NCBI GenBank assembly: GCA_019055375.1
Contig: JAHQIW010007107.1
Span: 372,001-436,000, forward strand
Source: Parelaphostrongylus tenuis
Taxonomy: Eukaryota > Nematoda > Chromadorea > Rhabditida > Metastrongylidae
DNA: 64,000 nt
Reading direction: 5' to 3'
Shown here: piece after piece, positions 12,741 through 25,125 of the stretch
Position numbering within the stretch: the stretch's first letter is position 1
How the letters are laid out: each line of letters opens with the position of its first letter
The notes under the pieces: generated by a model
The model's database searches: none
Seen by the model: the letters and a program-made list of their open reading frames with translations, nothing else
Told to the model about the DNA's origin: nothing
Made by a program: the position numbers and the translations under genes

Positions 12741-15325
12741 CTAGCCCAAGGTAATGAAATATTCCCTAACATACCATAGCCTTTTGGCAATGGTCCGATT
12801 TCAATTAAAGAAAATAGTAACAAAAACAACAGTGAAAAAGTCGTATGACAACCTAATACATTGGTGAAATGATAATACGAAGTGGAAGAGACAACTTAGT
12901 GGTGATAAAAGGGAGAGGAGCCATACTGTAAATTAATTTTCCAATTATCAGTAAACGTCATACTTTCAGTTTCGCGGAAAACTACCCGAAAATAATTTCT
13001 GAGGAATTCTGTATGAGATGATGAACATAAAAGGAAAAGATAAATGTTCAGTAGGATCACAAAAAACAAACTGTAAAGATTTCAGTTCATAGTACAAGGC
13101 ATGAGCTCCGATGAAGTAGAACAATTATGGCAGAAAATAATAATACTGGAGTTATTAATATGAAGAATAAAATTTCAATAGAGGACATGTTATTTATTCA
13201 AAAGTCCGCAGAAACGGAAACAGTCATTTTTTCAATTCCTACGCTCTTGACAATGCAAGCTAAATGACGTTACCGAAAATGGTCCAGACACACCCAAAAC
13301 TAGCCGCATGACCGCAATGGAACCGAAAAAGTAGCAAGATGATATACATGTCGGTAATAACAACATTAAAAACCCTGTAAAGATCCACATATGAAGTAAC
13401 TTCCGCTTTTTGAAACGAGTGAATCATTCGCACCATTCGGGCAAAACCAGTCAGTGACACGTTACTATAAATACTTTCCTTCGAAATAGTTACTCGGTGA
13501 CTTAACTTTTACAACAGCACGTGCATGGAAATTGAGCAAAGAGCAGACAAATAACTGTATGGTATGTGTGGAAGAATTATGAGGAAGAAAGAATATCATT
13601 AGATTATCAAAAATCACGGATCCTGCCTGTTCTTTGAAAAAAAAAAAGGTGGAACTATTTTGACATTCAGTGATTTTCGGAACAAGTCTATTTCTTCCGA
13701 AATTTGTTATGGTGATAATACAAGACCGAGAAAACAAGATCTGAATCAGCCACTTTACTTTTTATGACAAAAAACTTGTCTGTTTGTCTATGTGGAAGCG
13801 TATTATAAATCGTCTAACCGCTTTCGAAAATGACTGAAGTTTCTCTAGTTGAATAAGTTTGGGGGAAAAAATAGGAGTAACTATGTTTGTTACAACGACA
13901 AAGCTGTTTTTTTTCTTGACAGACTTACTTCACAACACGTTATAAACAGAAATTCGCTGTAAGGTATATTGCAGCCATCATGATTGACGATGAACCCGCT
14001 TGTCTGTTCGGATTGTGATCAATCTCGAATTGTTACATCTTATGGTTGAAAATCACAAGTGGAATCAATAAGAAAAATTTTAAGTCAAATCTAAGGAAAA
14101 CGTAATTATGGACAGACGAAAGATGGAGAACGTCATGACAGGCACGTACGCCTATTCATAGCCCATAGGCTGGTGCTACTGGCCTCTTACTACGGTAACA
14201 TCTGATTGTAAAGCTCAAATCTTGGCTTTCAAATTGTTTTGGTTAGCTGGTGAAAGTATTCTCGAACGCTTGATGCCTCCCTAGCAGTAGCACAACAAAA
14301 ACTATTCGAGATAAACAGCACGAAGTTTGGATAATAGAAAAGTCCAAATGGAATTAGAACGGCATTCATGGCGAGTCGAAAGACCAAAAGCAGACAGCTC
14401 AAATCTTGTGGCTTCCCACATAAACAAAGATACCAGAAAAAGCTGCACACATCATCAACAGCTTTCGCGTACTTATGAAAAACTGGTACGACGAAACGGA
14501 TGACTACGGCAGTAACTCTTTTGCATTGAGAATCCTTGGAAAACCAAGAAAAGTCAACGAAAAGAGCACATCACCAGAGAAGGGTGAAAATAACCAAATA
14601 TTCGCACTTTAAATGGTGATTCATCAGAATTACTGACATTTGCATCATTCTAATGTTCAAAGAGAAAAAAAGGACGATGTGCAAACTACTGAAAAATAAC
14701 TAAGGCCGGAAGAAACCATTGAAGTGGTCCGAAAACTCAATTAGCCAAACTCTGTTTGATACAGAATATGTAGCCACTATTCAGCTCATGAGAGAAAAGA
14801 CGTTTACAGTGTCATATGGCTGAATATTTGTGTGACAATTAAATCAAAGATAATTTGCCATGAAATTAGTGATAGAAAAGAGGATGTGATTTAGCAGGCA
14901 GAGTTGTGAAACGAACTTTTTTAGGTTTTGATGCCGTTATTATTCAGAGAACTTTACTGCGAAGTATCTAAGTGAATATATCGAATAGGAAGTACAACTT
15001 GTATAGCCCGTAATTGCAGTGCTTACTGAGTAATTTTAGTATGCTTCAGAAAAGGTCATTTATGTTTTCCATCAACCGAAGCTAACACGAAGAGAATTAC
15101 AATTTCGGCTTGATTTTTTTTTTGAATGTTTTCGTGAGGAGCTAAGAACAAACCGCTCACGTGTCTCTATGACGAAATCACCGTCACGTGTTGCGATGAT
15201 AGAACAGACGGTGCAAAAAAAAACAGAACTAATACTAAGTATTTTGACCTTCTAAGGACCAACCATCACAGTTTAGCTGATCATCGTGATGGAATTGACA
15301 TTTATTTAGTAATCAGCAATTGGGA
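12741..15325. other. Intergenic DNA, nothing recognised
   Basis: A+T-rich sequence without exons, tRNA-like heads or inverted repeats that I could support. Minus-strand open frames near 13260-13737 and 14229-14450 are short, hydrophobic or low-complexity, and unlinked by splice phases. Confidence 0.45.
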
Positions 15326-15546
15326 AGGCTGTAGCCGAGTGATTGTCATGCTCGTCGTGTCGCGGCGCGGGGGTGATCTCCACCTCCAAACGCTCTCCGG
15401 CAGTCAGCAACGATAGCCCTATGGAGCGCCACCATCAGGCTATCCTCGAGATTGCAAGGAGATGTGATCAACCAGTATTCTACGTCGTTTAAGTAGAGAA
15501 TGAAGAAGGAATCGCATGGTAGGCGTACTGGATACGCACAGTGCAA
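15326..15546 (+). repeat. SINE-D copy, full length
   Basis: A tRNA-like head GGCTGTAGCCGAGTGATTGT, with a Leu/Ser-type A-box GCCGAGTG, is followed by a C+G-rich CGCGGCGCGGGGGTGA segment. Next come CTCTCCGGCAGTCAGCAAC, GGCTATCCTCGAGATTGCAA and GGAGATGTGATCAACCAGTA, ending near GATACGCACAGTGCAAA. The same order recurs at 44157-44382 and, on the other strand, at 23089-23310, 28855-29095 and 38452-38650. The length is about 220 bp. This is one of the better-preserved copies. Confidence 0.8.
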
Positions 15547-16884
15547 AACAAATGTGAGATGGATTAAATAAAGTAAAAGTGATCAATAATTAAAAAGAGG
15601 ACAAACTAGTTTTTTCAGATCGTGATACTATTATTCGATTCACAAAAAGGGAAAAGGGCTGAACAAGAGCATATAGGTCCTGAAAATTGATTTCGAAGAG
15701 CCATAATTACCTCTGTTTAGGCAACGAAATCTCTAACCACGCCCGTCGATTAATATGACCAGCGATGGTCTACTAAGCCTGAATTTATGAGGCAACTCAA
15801 AGTCGTAAATCGTACTTATTTATGTAGGATTTGCAACGATGACACATTTGTCGAGTCAGTGACTAACTGTGACGAGTGTTCGTCTGCCTGTCAAGTTGGT
15901 TCATGTCTATAATAGTGATCGCCTAAAAATTACGAAAGAAAAACCCCTCATGAGAGGAGGACAAGCAAGAAAAGGGAATACATCATCGATGAAGTAGTAA
16001 AGAAGTCAATTATCGTTATACCACATTAAATGCTGAGGTGCTGCAATACGAAACAGAACGCACGAAAAAAAAGATATAATGGAAAGCCACGTACAGAAGG
16101 ATTACGAAATATTCGCTGGCAGGTTTTGTACACAAAACTTCTAGCGCGGTCAAAACAACATTTGACCAAACACCAACCGGAACATTTACGCAAACAAAAT
16201 ATGATATATTGAGTTGCGGAAACCAATATTGTGTATCAGAGAGTTGGACGGAGTTGTTTTTTTTTTGAATAGGTTCTTAAAGATCTTCATCCAAGATGCA
16301 TTCACACCCAATGATCTGAGCTTTTCTGCACGGCGTCTATTTATCTGAATACACTATTTTAAAGGCTGTTCTCACTAGAAGAAGACTTTTATCGAGACTT
16401 TTTACAGCTAACTGATTCTAAAAATTAACCAAACTGACTCTAGGGCTGGTAGTGCAGTGATAGTGATGCATTCCACTTCACATAAGGCCGTGTCCGAGCA
16501 TGGACAACATAAGATCAAGAAATTTTTAGAGTTTGCCGGGAAGCTTTTATAGATCTAAGAGACTAAAGAGACGGTCTATTCAAGAATTTCTGGAAAAATT
16601 AATCATTTATCATGGATCGCCATCCACAAATAAGATCAAAATTAATTTATGGGCAGCCGAACCTAAACACAAAATAAATGAGTTTTTAAGGCTGATGTAC
16701 CCGAGGATTTGAATGGAATGAGAGAAGAGCCGTGATGTGAGTAACGATATGAAGAGAAGAGCATAGAAGGAGAAATAAAAAAGATGTTAACCTACATAAT
16801 ACTTGGAGATTATAATAGTATTTCTACTGCTTATTTCGCAGTGTGATGATGTTACTTATATAACTTAGAGAATTGAGTGGTGAG
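15547..16884. other. Intergenic DNA, nothing recognised
   Basis: No gene or repeat could be supported. Overlapping opposite-strand frames around 16026-16226 are mutual shadows and have no family features. Confidence 0.45.
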
Positions 16885-16892
16885 CAAATACA

Positions 16893-17190
16893 CGGCCTAA
16901 AGCGGGATTCGAACCCGCATTTCATCCTATCCGGGGAGCGTGCTCTAACCACACACCACCGAGGCACATTTGCCCGACCACTCATTCATTGATGTCAACC
17001 TATAATGCATTTTCAATATAATTATTCCAACTGATGATGTGAAGAAGCCTTTGCAAGCTTACGTCACGAAACCAAGGAATATCATATGCACGACCAGCAA
17101 TATACCGTTTGGAATATGTGGCTGGGGTCCGCATAATTGATGAAGACGGACCACCTAAGTAGGTATCTAAGTAAGTATTCCAATTGATAT
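16893..17190 (-). repeat. SINE-A-like tRNA head with a second repeat alongside
   Basis: The minus strand from 16968 to 16893 reads like a tRNA: GCCTCGGTGGTG, then TGGTTAGAGCACGCTCCCCG. After it comes a perfect TΨC stem-loop GCGGG-TTCGAAT-CCCGC and an end TTTAGGC that partly pairs with the 5' end. The anticodon arm does not fold properly, so I do not call a functional tRNA. To its right, 17080-17190 (CCAGCAATATACCGTTTGGA ... GGGGTCCGCAT ... CTAAGTAAGTA) is shared, inverted, with 32660-32800. Confidence 0.6.
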
Positions 17191-18054
17191 GTAAGAAAGC
17201 GTCAGTGTGGTGTAGTTAATATTGAGAACGTCCCGTCTCATCACACTAAGCTCATTAATCGCAAACCACATGTTTCAGTTTAAACCATATGTTGAAACTG
17301 CAATTTTTGAGGTCAAAAGGCGACATTTATGTCATGTCTTTATACTTAACAAAAGGAATTTAGCTCTTCTACGTATGCAAGAAGTTGTTGGTCAAGCATG
17401 AATATGTTGTTCTTCAGAAAGGAGCACGACTATAAACGATCATACGAAAACAGAATCGTCGAATGAAATATGAGTCATTTTTCAAAGGATATGGAACGAG
17501 TCAGCGCCTACGTTAGTAGAAGTATTATTTCCATCAATTCTAAGAGGACGTAGAACCAGCAGTGTCGAAAGGGATTTGAAATAAAAGACACCAAGTGAAG
17601 ATTTAATTATGCGAGTGAAAATGAAGTATTCACTCTGCGATACTACTGGAAATTAAGAGGAAATTCCAATCGTTTTTTTTTTCTGAATTATCCAAGAACC
17701 ATTAGTAAAATGGAGTATTGAATAGATGTAGACGTGAGATAGCCTAGTACGATGAAGCTCAACACTCGCTAATTGAACGCAGGTCTAATATTCGCTATGT
17801 GTTCATTGAGATTTCCAGTTCATAGCCAGATGAGTCGACTATGGAGGCGTCTAAACAGAGCAATAATGAACCGTTCACTCAGCTGGTCCATGAATTTTAA
17901 GGTGCAACGCCGATTGAACCTCCATTGTGTGAACGATTTTAATAACAGGGCGTAAATATGGTGGCCAATTTACCACAATGACTATCGAATTGAACACCGG
18001 TCCTCAACTTATCCCTCATTAGATTACTTTACTACATTGTGTTAGGATAAAAAG

Positions 18055-18358
18055 GATAAAGCTCTTGGCGTTGATCAATCCCTGAAGGATGCGCCAAGCA
18101 TTCGTCTTCAATTTTTAACCTCGTTTAAGATGATTGAATGCATATCTGGTTTTGACAATGACTGTCGGTGGCCTCGCGCTGTACCGAATCAATGCTGTTT
18201 ATTCTCCCAGATAAGTGTGCAACCAATCTGGTATCAATTTACCGACCCCCGAGGGATGGAGTTTGGTTAGCCATGAAGGCGAAATCGAACCACCGACCTC
18301 GTGTGCGACGCAGGGCATCTCTAATCACTGCGCCACATGCGTTCTATAGTGTGATATA
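18055..18358 (-). repeat. SINE-C copy, near full length
   Basis: On the minus strand the copy starts with GCATGTGGCGCAGTGATTAG (18352-18333), an A-box-bearing tRNA-like head. Next come AGATGCCCTG and a B-box (rc of GAAATCGAACCACCG). The body includes the TGGTTGCACACTTATCTGGG and ATATGCATTCAATC segments, and it ends at the rc of 'CTCTTGGCGTTGATCAATCC'. The length is about 300 bp. It is one of the best reference copies in the window. Confidence 0.8.
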
Positions 18359-18359
18359 G

Positions 18360-20224
18360 GTGCTAAAAGATACTAATACTTATGGATGTGCTGGAAAAGC
18401 CAAATGGCATTAGAGGATTCGTCAACTCGTCGTAGTTTTGAAATCAAAAGACGAATGATCGCATTATAAAAAATAGCTCTAGATGTTGTCATTTTCAATT
18501 AGTTGAGTATGTAAGAAAGTTGACTGAACGTTCTTTCCGTCGCTCTTTTTGGGAAATATTTGGAAATGTTTCTAGGAAAAATGTTTCTCCAGTACAGGGC
18601 GCATCGAGTAATGAAGTACTAGCCTTACAATGAAATCTATAATGAAAAGAGTACTACTGGAGGCTATCTATCTGGACAGTTGTTATGTGTAGAGAGGCAC
18701 AATGACAACAACTCAAAAGCTAACCGAAAGAGTTGTGATGAGAAAAACATGAAGACCAGTGATGAACTGCACTTTGCTTTTGGACGAAAACATGACAGGA
18801 AGTGATCGCGTGCGAAGAAAGAACTTACTCGATTGAATTTGCCTCTATTTCGAAGAACTTAATTTTACGAAAAGTTGTGTTTTTGAGTCGAATAACAAAC
18901 GACGATTGTGAAAATCAGTGCTAAAACAGTGGCTAACGGCATCAGCGAAATGTGACAAAGCCCATAAATCCATGGCCGATTTATGATTGCGAAATTGATC
19001 GATTCAGTTAGTTTACGTTGTGAAATAGAAGAAAAAAAAACTGTCAGAATGGTAATGAATCGCAAAAGTCACATAAAATTCACAATTGTTTCTATTCTTG
19101 AATTATTCGGGATTTCTCGCCATTTTCTTGAATTTTCTGCAGCGTTGAGGTTTGAAAATAGTTCGTCGAAATTCCCACCAATGCATCCGAAAAAATGGGC
19201 GTAATCATAATTAATTGCTGATTTATTCCATTAATAAGCATGAAGAGATTACCATAGGATTTCTTCATTCGGCGAAAATTTCGGCATTCCTCGCCTTCTT
19301 CCAGCCGCGATGATTCAATTCGATGGTCCACAGTGGTACGTCCTTGAGACTCGAGTTTTTGTTTCCAAACAGAAGCCAGATAATGGACGTGAGAAAACGT
19401 AGCCACCACAGACTGATGGACATGATAGTTGATGAATTGCCAAGACGCGATTGTAAGGAAGATGTGACATTCTCCAGGACATGTTGCTCGTCCACATCTG
19501 TTTGGCGGATAAAAACCACGATTGGAAGAAGGATAATACGCGTAGAAATAATATTAATTGAAGCTTTACTAGTTAGAGCAGTGACACCTTAGATACCCAT
19601 ACGGATGGAAGCAACAATTGAAGAAATTATTACCCTAAGAGATGAATATAAATAGTGACGATTGAGGTTCCCTACCCCCCACCCCTCAAGCAAAAACCAA
19701 CCATTAGGATTGGAACCTCAGGTGAGGCCATAGGGTGCATGAAGCACAAGAGCACAAGTGAGTTTATCGAAGTTTTTGAATTACCAGGCTTTTCTTAGAA
19801 TATGTAAGGCTTCAGAGCTCTGAAAGATATTTCGCGCCAACAGAAATGGATGATGGATGAGGTAATGGAAGAGAGTGACGCGTAAAATTTGAATTGAAAC
19901 TGGGCAATGGGCCATGTGGGCCGTCGGAGAATCGCGGCGGCCTTGGAGACCTAGCCCCCAGCTCATCCCAGTCTGCTGTGGCACTTGGCAAGTGCGCGGA
20001 ACGCACGACACCCCCACTATTAACTCGCTTGGACAACAAACGTCCAGAGCTCATTTTTTTGGTGAGATATCTAAAAAGTAGATTCCTCGCTATTTTAATT
20101 ACTCTAAGCAAGTCATGGACACAAATGACGAAGTGGATTGGTCTCGCCGCCTTGACTACAATTATTTCTAAGAGCTTTGAATGATGCCAACCCGTTTCCT
20201 TTCCCGGCAAAGCTGTAACACTCA
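18360..20224. other. Intergenic DNA, no supported gene
   Basis: A cluster of overlapping open frames on both strands (19092-19592 and 19781-20225) covers a locally G+C-richer patch. The translations show no recognisable domain, the frames exclude one another, and no splice-phase chain could be built. A possible unrecognised repeat or gene relic cannot be excluded around 19890-20060. Confidence 0.4.
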
Positions 20225-20490
20225 AATTGTCGATGCTTCGATCTCGCGCTTATAGCTCACCAAGCTTTCCATCCTTTCAGAGTCGGTAAATTGGTACCAG
20301 TCTTGTCTGGGAGGAAAGCAGCATTGACTTTATAGATCGGTAGGCATCGCGAGTTATTGTAAAGACCAGATTGCATTTAATCACTTTGAACGAAGCTAAA
20401 AATTGAAGACGAATGCATGACTAATCCCTGAGGGGATTGATCAAGTGAACATGTAACGAGTGGGCGACCTACAATGAAAATCTGGTCTTC
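20225..20490 (+). repeat. SINE-C copy
   Basis: Shared family landmarks occur in order: GTCGGTAAATTGGTACCAGT, CTTGTCTGGGAGGAAAGCAG, GATCGGTAGGCATCGCGAG, TTGAAGACGAATGCATGAC and TCCCTGAGGGGATTGATCAA. The tRNA head (GATGCTTCGATCTCGCGC) is partial. The copy ends in unrelated sequence after about 20455. Confidence 0.75.
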
Positions 20491-20560
20491 GGGTCGACCC
20501 CGGATCCACCAAATTTTGCATCGTGCTGGAGTTACAAAACTTCTCTCGCATGATAGTAGC

Positions 20561-22559
20561 ATTGATTTGATATATCGATAAATCTCTGAAAGCTATCGTT
20601 TAGGCAAAATATGCTCCACAGCATCTCTAACGATTAGTAAAGACATATGCGTGGCCCATCTCATGAAATCATCGACATCGAGAGCTTCATCCTTTCCCTT
20701 TTGATGCAGTTTGAACCTTAAGTGTTTTAGAAGAAAATCAAATGGAAATTATATATGAACAGGTAAGAGAAATACTTGAAGGTAGACTTTTTAAGAAGTA
20801 TTAGTGTGAGAAAAGATAATAGGGAAATTTAACTAGAGATATTGCAATTACAATGTTGATAAATTTGAAACACTGCTGCTTACAACCAGAATGGAAAATG
20901 AAACTGTTCTAGAACATAATGCATAGGTTTTACAACGTACTGGATGGTCGTCGCTGAGTCGTTGGGCGGTCTTTCTTTCAAGGTATTGCGCTCAGCTGAC
21001 AGCATAGACTCGTAACCGAGAAATCTCAGGAGCTTGTGGGAGCCCACTAACTATGCACGATGCTATCTTTACATCTGATGCTTGCATCGAGTCTACTGGT
21101 GTGGGATCATTGATTGACTACTTCTGCATTCGCTGAATAAAACACTCCTAAAAATTACACACTTTTTTCTAGGCCTTTGACAGATCTGCAGTTAATCTGC
21201 TTTTCAGGTATTTCAACGTTATAAGATTTTCAAAATCACCCGTTTTTGAATATTAGCTGGAGTAGTCGACGGAAAAGGTGGCTTCAAATAGACGACCATG
21301 AAAATTGGTGGCTGAAGCTGTCAGACAACAAATAAACTAGTTCTTTTGACTAGACATTAACTCAAGGAGACTAGAACACTTGTCCAATCTTATTTGCTTG
21401 AGCATTAAGAAGATTAAAAGTTTCACTACTTCCATTGAGCTTTTTAGACATGGTAGAATTTCATTTGATCGGAAAAAGTCCATGTTAATGCTCGTCTTCA
21501 ATGTTTTGCATGCAAGAGAGCATTGCTCTCGTGCATGCCAGATGTCCTCAATGACTTCAAAAAATCCTAACCACATAGTTACTAAAATCGAATTGATCAG
21601 CATAGATGACCCAATTTTCACCACCTGTCATCGTGTCATTCGAACTGCTTAAACCTCAAATTCGTAATAAAGAAGAAGTAACAAGTAGGGAAGGTGAGAA
21701 ATAGCTGCTTAATGGTGTTACCCAAAACGTACGACATCCACTTCAACAAGAATTTTCAATGTCTGAATACGCCCAGTTGGCAAACCATTACCGAGTTTCT
21801 GCAAGTCATAAGTGTGGCCGTTTCGCACGAGCTGGCAATGATGAATACTTTGGATAATCGAAGATTAATTTTCCCGAGCGCAATTAACTCAAAGCGATGT
21901 GAATGAGTGTGTAATACACCACTTTGACTTCCCTTATCATCGAATTAATTTCAACAAGGGTTGTTGCGCTACGATTAAACGGACTCGTTGATCTGTCATC
22001 ATTGGGGGATACAGAGATTAAATTCTTCTTCTTATCCATAACTATGCCACCCATTTCAAAAACTATTCGGGTTTTGATTTGAGGTGACTAAAAGGGACGA
22101 TATGGTTTCCCGGAAAGAAATCTCTCAGAGTTCAGAAAATTTGAAATCGGACGCCGCAACTAGGTAGGATCACATGCACGACGAGAGCATTTTCTAACCC
22201 ATATATGAATATGTTGCGAAAGGGTTATAAGTAGCATAGAAGAACCTTGAGGGTGTGGTTTAGATTCAGCAGAGCTCTGGTTGGTCTTATTACGGTAACA
22301 TAAATGGGTGAGGTAAGGCAGGAGTTAAAAGAACTCAGGAATTAACACGTTAACGAGTAACCTCTCTCCGCTCCACACTTTTTTCTATTCACGTACTCTT
22401 TGTTTACGTGAACCGTAACGATCGGCATCGCCGGTATTAAGACCAGATGGTAAAGCCGAAGAACCCTTTGAGACATCAAGGACAAATATGTTGCCTCCTA
22501 TGAGTATACTATAAGATCATACCACTGCAAGTGGCAGTCAAATAAAAGAATTCTGACTG
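20561..22559. other. Intergenic DNA with one short hairpin
   Basis: Nothing gene-like was supported. Opposite-strand frames at 21337-21652 overlap and look like reflections around a palindrome at 21507-21538. The right end (about 22505-22535, ACTATAAGATCATACCACTG) resembles a stray SINE-A tail. Confidence 0.45.
21507..21538. repeat. 15-bp perfect-loop palindrome
   Basis: TGCATGCAAGAGAGCA is followed directly by TGCTCTCGTGCATGC (one extra T between). The two arms pair with a single mismatch and almost no loop. It sits in otherwise unique sequence. The arm is too short for a typical microRNA precursor, and cruciform or operator-like roles are only possibilities. Confidence 0.7.
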
Positions 22560-22830
22560 ATTATTGATATCCAAGTCTGTCAACACAAGTGGGTTCATAA
22601 CGATAGCGGCTGCCCCGCCAGACCGTCGACGGTTGGCTGTTGGCAGACAACGCGTTATAGCGTAAATAAGAGTGCTGTGCAAAACGAGCGTCGGTGGTGC
22701 AACGGTTAGCATTCGCTCCCGGAAAGAGTGAGATCTGGGTTCAAATCCCGGCTGACGCAAACGTTCTTGCACAGCACTTCACATTATTGGGTATGTTGCC
22801 TCCGTTGATACACAGTCCATGTTGGTAGCC
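22560..22830 (+). repeat. SINE-A copy, well preserved
   Basis: An upstream module contains CCGTCGACGGTTGGCTGTTG. The tRNA-like head is GTCGGTGGTGCAACGGTTAG with CATTCGCTCCCGG, a strong B-box GGGTTCAAATCCCGG, the junction CTGACGCAAACGTTCTTGCA, and the tail CACATTATTGGGTATG. The stretch TGCTGTGCAAAAC before the head is complementary to the tail's TTCTTGCACAGCA, giving the copy a foldback. Non-coding. Confidence 0.8.
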
Positions 22831-23088
22831 GTGACGTGTCTGTTATTGCCGAGTAGAAACTAGCAATAGATGCTGAAGTGAATTCAGCACCTGTTTGCTT
22901 TGTTTACTACTATATTCCAAGACAGGTATGTCTTTATACTCCCCATAAGATGATCTTCAATAAAAAAAACCACAGTGTGCCGATTGTAGGAATTCTAGGA
23001 GTCCTTTCGGTGAAAAAATTCTTTCCAGTTGATACAGTATTCTCAAGTTTGATGTCCTTTCATATGCCCACAAGTTTTCTTTTTTTTT

Positions 23089-23310
23089 CACTGTGCTGAT
23101 CCCAGTACTGCTAGCATTCAAGTCGTTTTTTGTTTTCTTCTCGGACGGCGCAAAATACTTGTTGAGCGAATCTCCTTGCAATCTCGAGCATAGCCTTTCT
23201 ATGGGGTTCCACAGGACGTTGTTGTTAACTGCCAGAGAGAAGTCGAGGGTGGAGCGCGGCTCGCGCGCGCTGTGAGCAACATCACAACCACTCTGCCACG
23301 GCGCTCCGAC
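23089..23310 (-). repeat. SINE-D copy
   Basis: On the minus strand the head is the rc of CACTCTGCCACGGCGCTCC, followed by a CGCGCGCGAGCCGCG segment, then the family body and an end at the rc of CACTGTGCTGATCCCAGTAC. This is the same architecture as 15326-15546. The expanded CG dinucleotides between A-box and B-box regions recur in every copy. Confidence 0.8.
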
Positions 23311-24844
23311 ATTTTTTTAGTAAACATTAACCCATTTCTTAAACCCACTCTTGATCAGAATAGCCAACAATTCCCAGCAAGCATCACTTCGGTCTATGCT
23401 TGTGTGTAGAAAGCATATCACTTTAGCTAAGCTCACGTTGAGCAGACAGTAATGGGTAGGTTATCGGGTTATATCGTGACATAGGTTTACCTAGCTTGAT
23501 CTCCGAAGTTTATCGATATAAATGAAGATCTCTTGAGCTTATGTAACCCTGACGTTCCTGGAATATCAAGCGCCTGTTCAACGTAATTTTAAAGCGCATT
23601 CCCACTACGATAACGCGGACATAATTGCCAAGAGGATTTTCCACATATAGGGGAACGTCAAATTCAAGGTCGCAAAATACCAACATCACCAATCTGCCGA
23701 CAATTGATGAACGAGGACTGGATCTAGAGGTTTTTTGAAAAGGAGGAGAGATCGAGATAGTTTCACGAGTGGTAATAGATGAAGAGAGTAGAAACATATC
23801 AACGGTTGAAAATAATTACATCGCCATGAAATACGCGAAAACAAATCAAATGATTAAATCATTAGGTAGGGCTTCCTTGTTTCCAGCCGTAGACTTGGCT
23901 CTATGATTAGCAATTTTTAGTTTAATCATAAATAAACACCGGAAATCGCCTTTTTCTTCTTTTTTCAATCTTAAAAATCAAGGGTTTAATCTACGGCTTC
24001 AAAAGATATTTGGCTATTGGTTGAGAACGTCAAAGCAAGTTTAGAAAATCTCTTCATTGGAAAAAAGACCAAGTTGTTATCTGTGAGAGTCATTCATTAA
24101 AATGGTAATGAGAACGAAAAATCCGATTTTTAATTAATCAACCTACCTGTACAAACAAACATCATTTAAAAAGCACTCCCAGACAAGTAATTGGACAGCG
24201 TTTTTTTCTATCTACGTAGATAAGCTCAGGAATATGCAAAGGGAAATTTCTTCAAATTGTAGGTATCTGTGGATTATAGAAAAGTGGTTCATTAATCAAA
24301 AATCATTTTCCAGATACTTCTACAAATCTGGAAAGAATACAACGTTGTTTGTCACGTAAAAAAGTTGTCTCCTTATGAGGCAAGCAGAATTCATTTTTCA
24401 TAGGAAAGTGAAAGTAGATCTAGTTGGTGTTGTCACAATAGAGATTCCAGTAAAGGTACACCAATTCCACCAATGAATCAGATCTTCCGATGCACAAAAT
24501 GAAGCTGTAAAATTCTATTAATGATTTTGGAAACATTTGGAGAACTAAAATCAATAAGTGGTGGTAACCAAGCGACGGTTGAAATAGTAATGAGTTAGGA
24601 GAGAATGCTTTCTGTTTTGTATACTTATCTGATGCACTCGACTACGTGTTTATCTGAGCGTTAGATCGAAATCTGAACGTTTAACATTTTTACAAGTTCA
24701 GCAGAATATTTGAAATTCTCTTACTCTGACCAGCGTTAAGATTAATTTAACGAAGTGTTGTAATCAAATAGCATAGATAAAGAAGATAATTATAGCTTAA
24801 CTATCAGTAATAAAGCAAAAAAAAACAATTTTGGAAATCAGCAC
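23311..24844. other. Intergenic DNA, nothing recognised
   Basis: Unique A+T-rich sequence. No exon chain, inverted repeat or tRNA-like head could be supported. Confidence 0.45.
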
Positions 24845-25125
24845 TCTGAAAGCTTTGGCGCTTTCGACGTTGATCACTCCCTGAGGCATGTGCCATGCAT
24901 TCCTTCTCAACTAACATTGTCTGAGGTGAATGAAGGCATATTTGGCCTTTACAATGACTCGCGATGGACAATCGATGCATCAAGTCAAATGCTGCTATCC
25001 TCCCAAACAGGTCTGGTATGAATTCACCGACCCCAGAGGGAAAAAATGTTTGATGATCTTTGAACGAAGCACGGAACCATCAACCTTCTATTGCCACAGA
25101 GCGCCTAACCAAGCGCACTCTCTCC
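24845..25125 (-). repeat. SINE-C copy
   Basis: Minus-strand copy whose end reads, on +, 'GCGCTTTCGACGTTGATCAC' TCCCTGAGGCATGTGCCATG. The middle contains ACAATGACTCGCGATGGAC and TCCCAAACAGGTCTGGTATG, and the head is at about 25095-25125 (rc includes GCGCTTGGTTAGGCGCTC). An open frame across it is a repeat artefact. Confidence 0.75.

Noticed and set aside
16893..16968. Possible true tRNA gene on -
   Set aside because: TΨC arm is perfect but the anticodon arm and acceptor stem do not pair properly; matches SINE heads.
19781..20225. Overlapping frames on both strands, possible gene
   Set aside because: Frames contradict each other and show no domain; the right part enters a SINE-C copy.
22509..22772. 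Minus frame with a 'RQPGFEPRSHSFRERM' type sequence
   Set aside because: This peptide is simply the reverse reading of the SINE-A tRNA-like head; the same peptide appears at 61693-61962.
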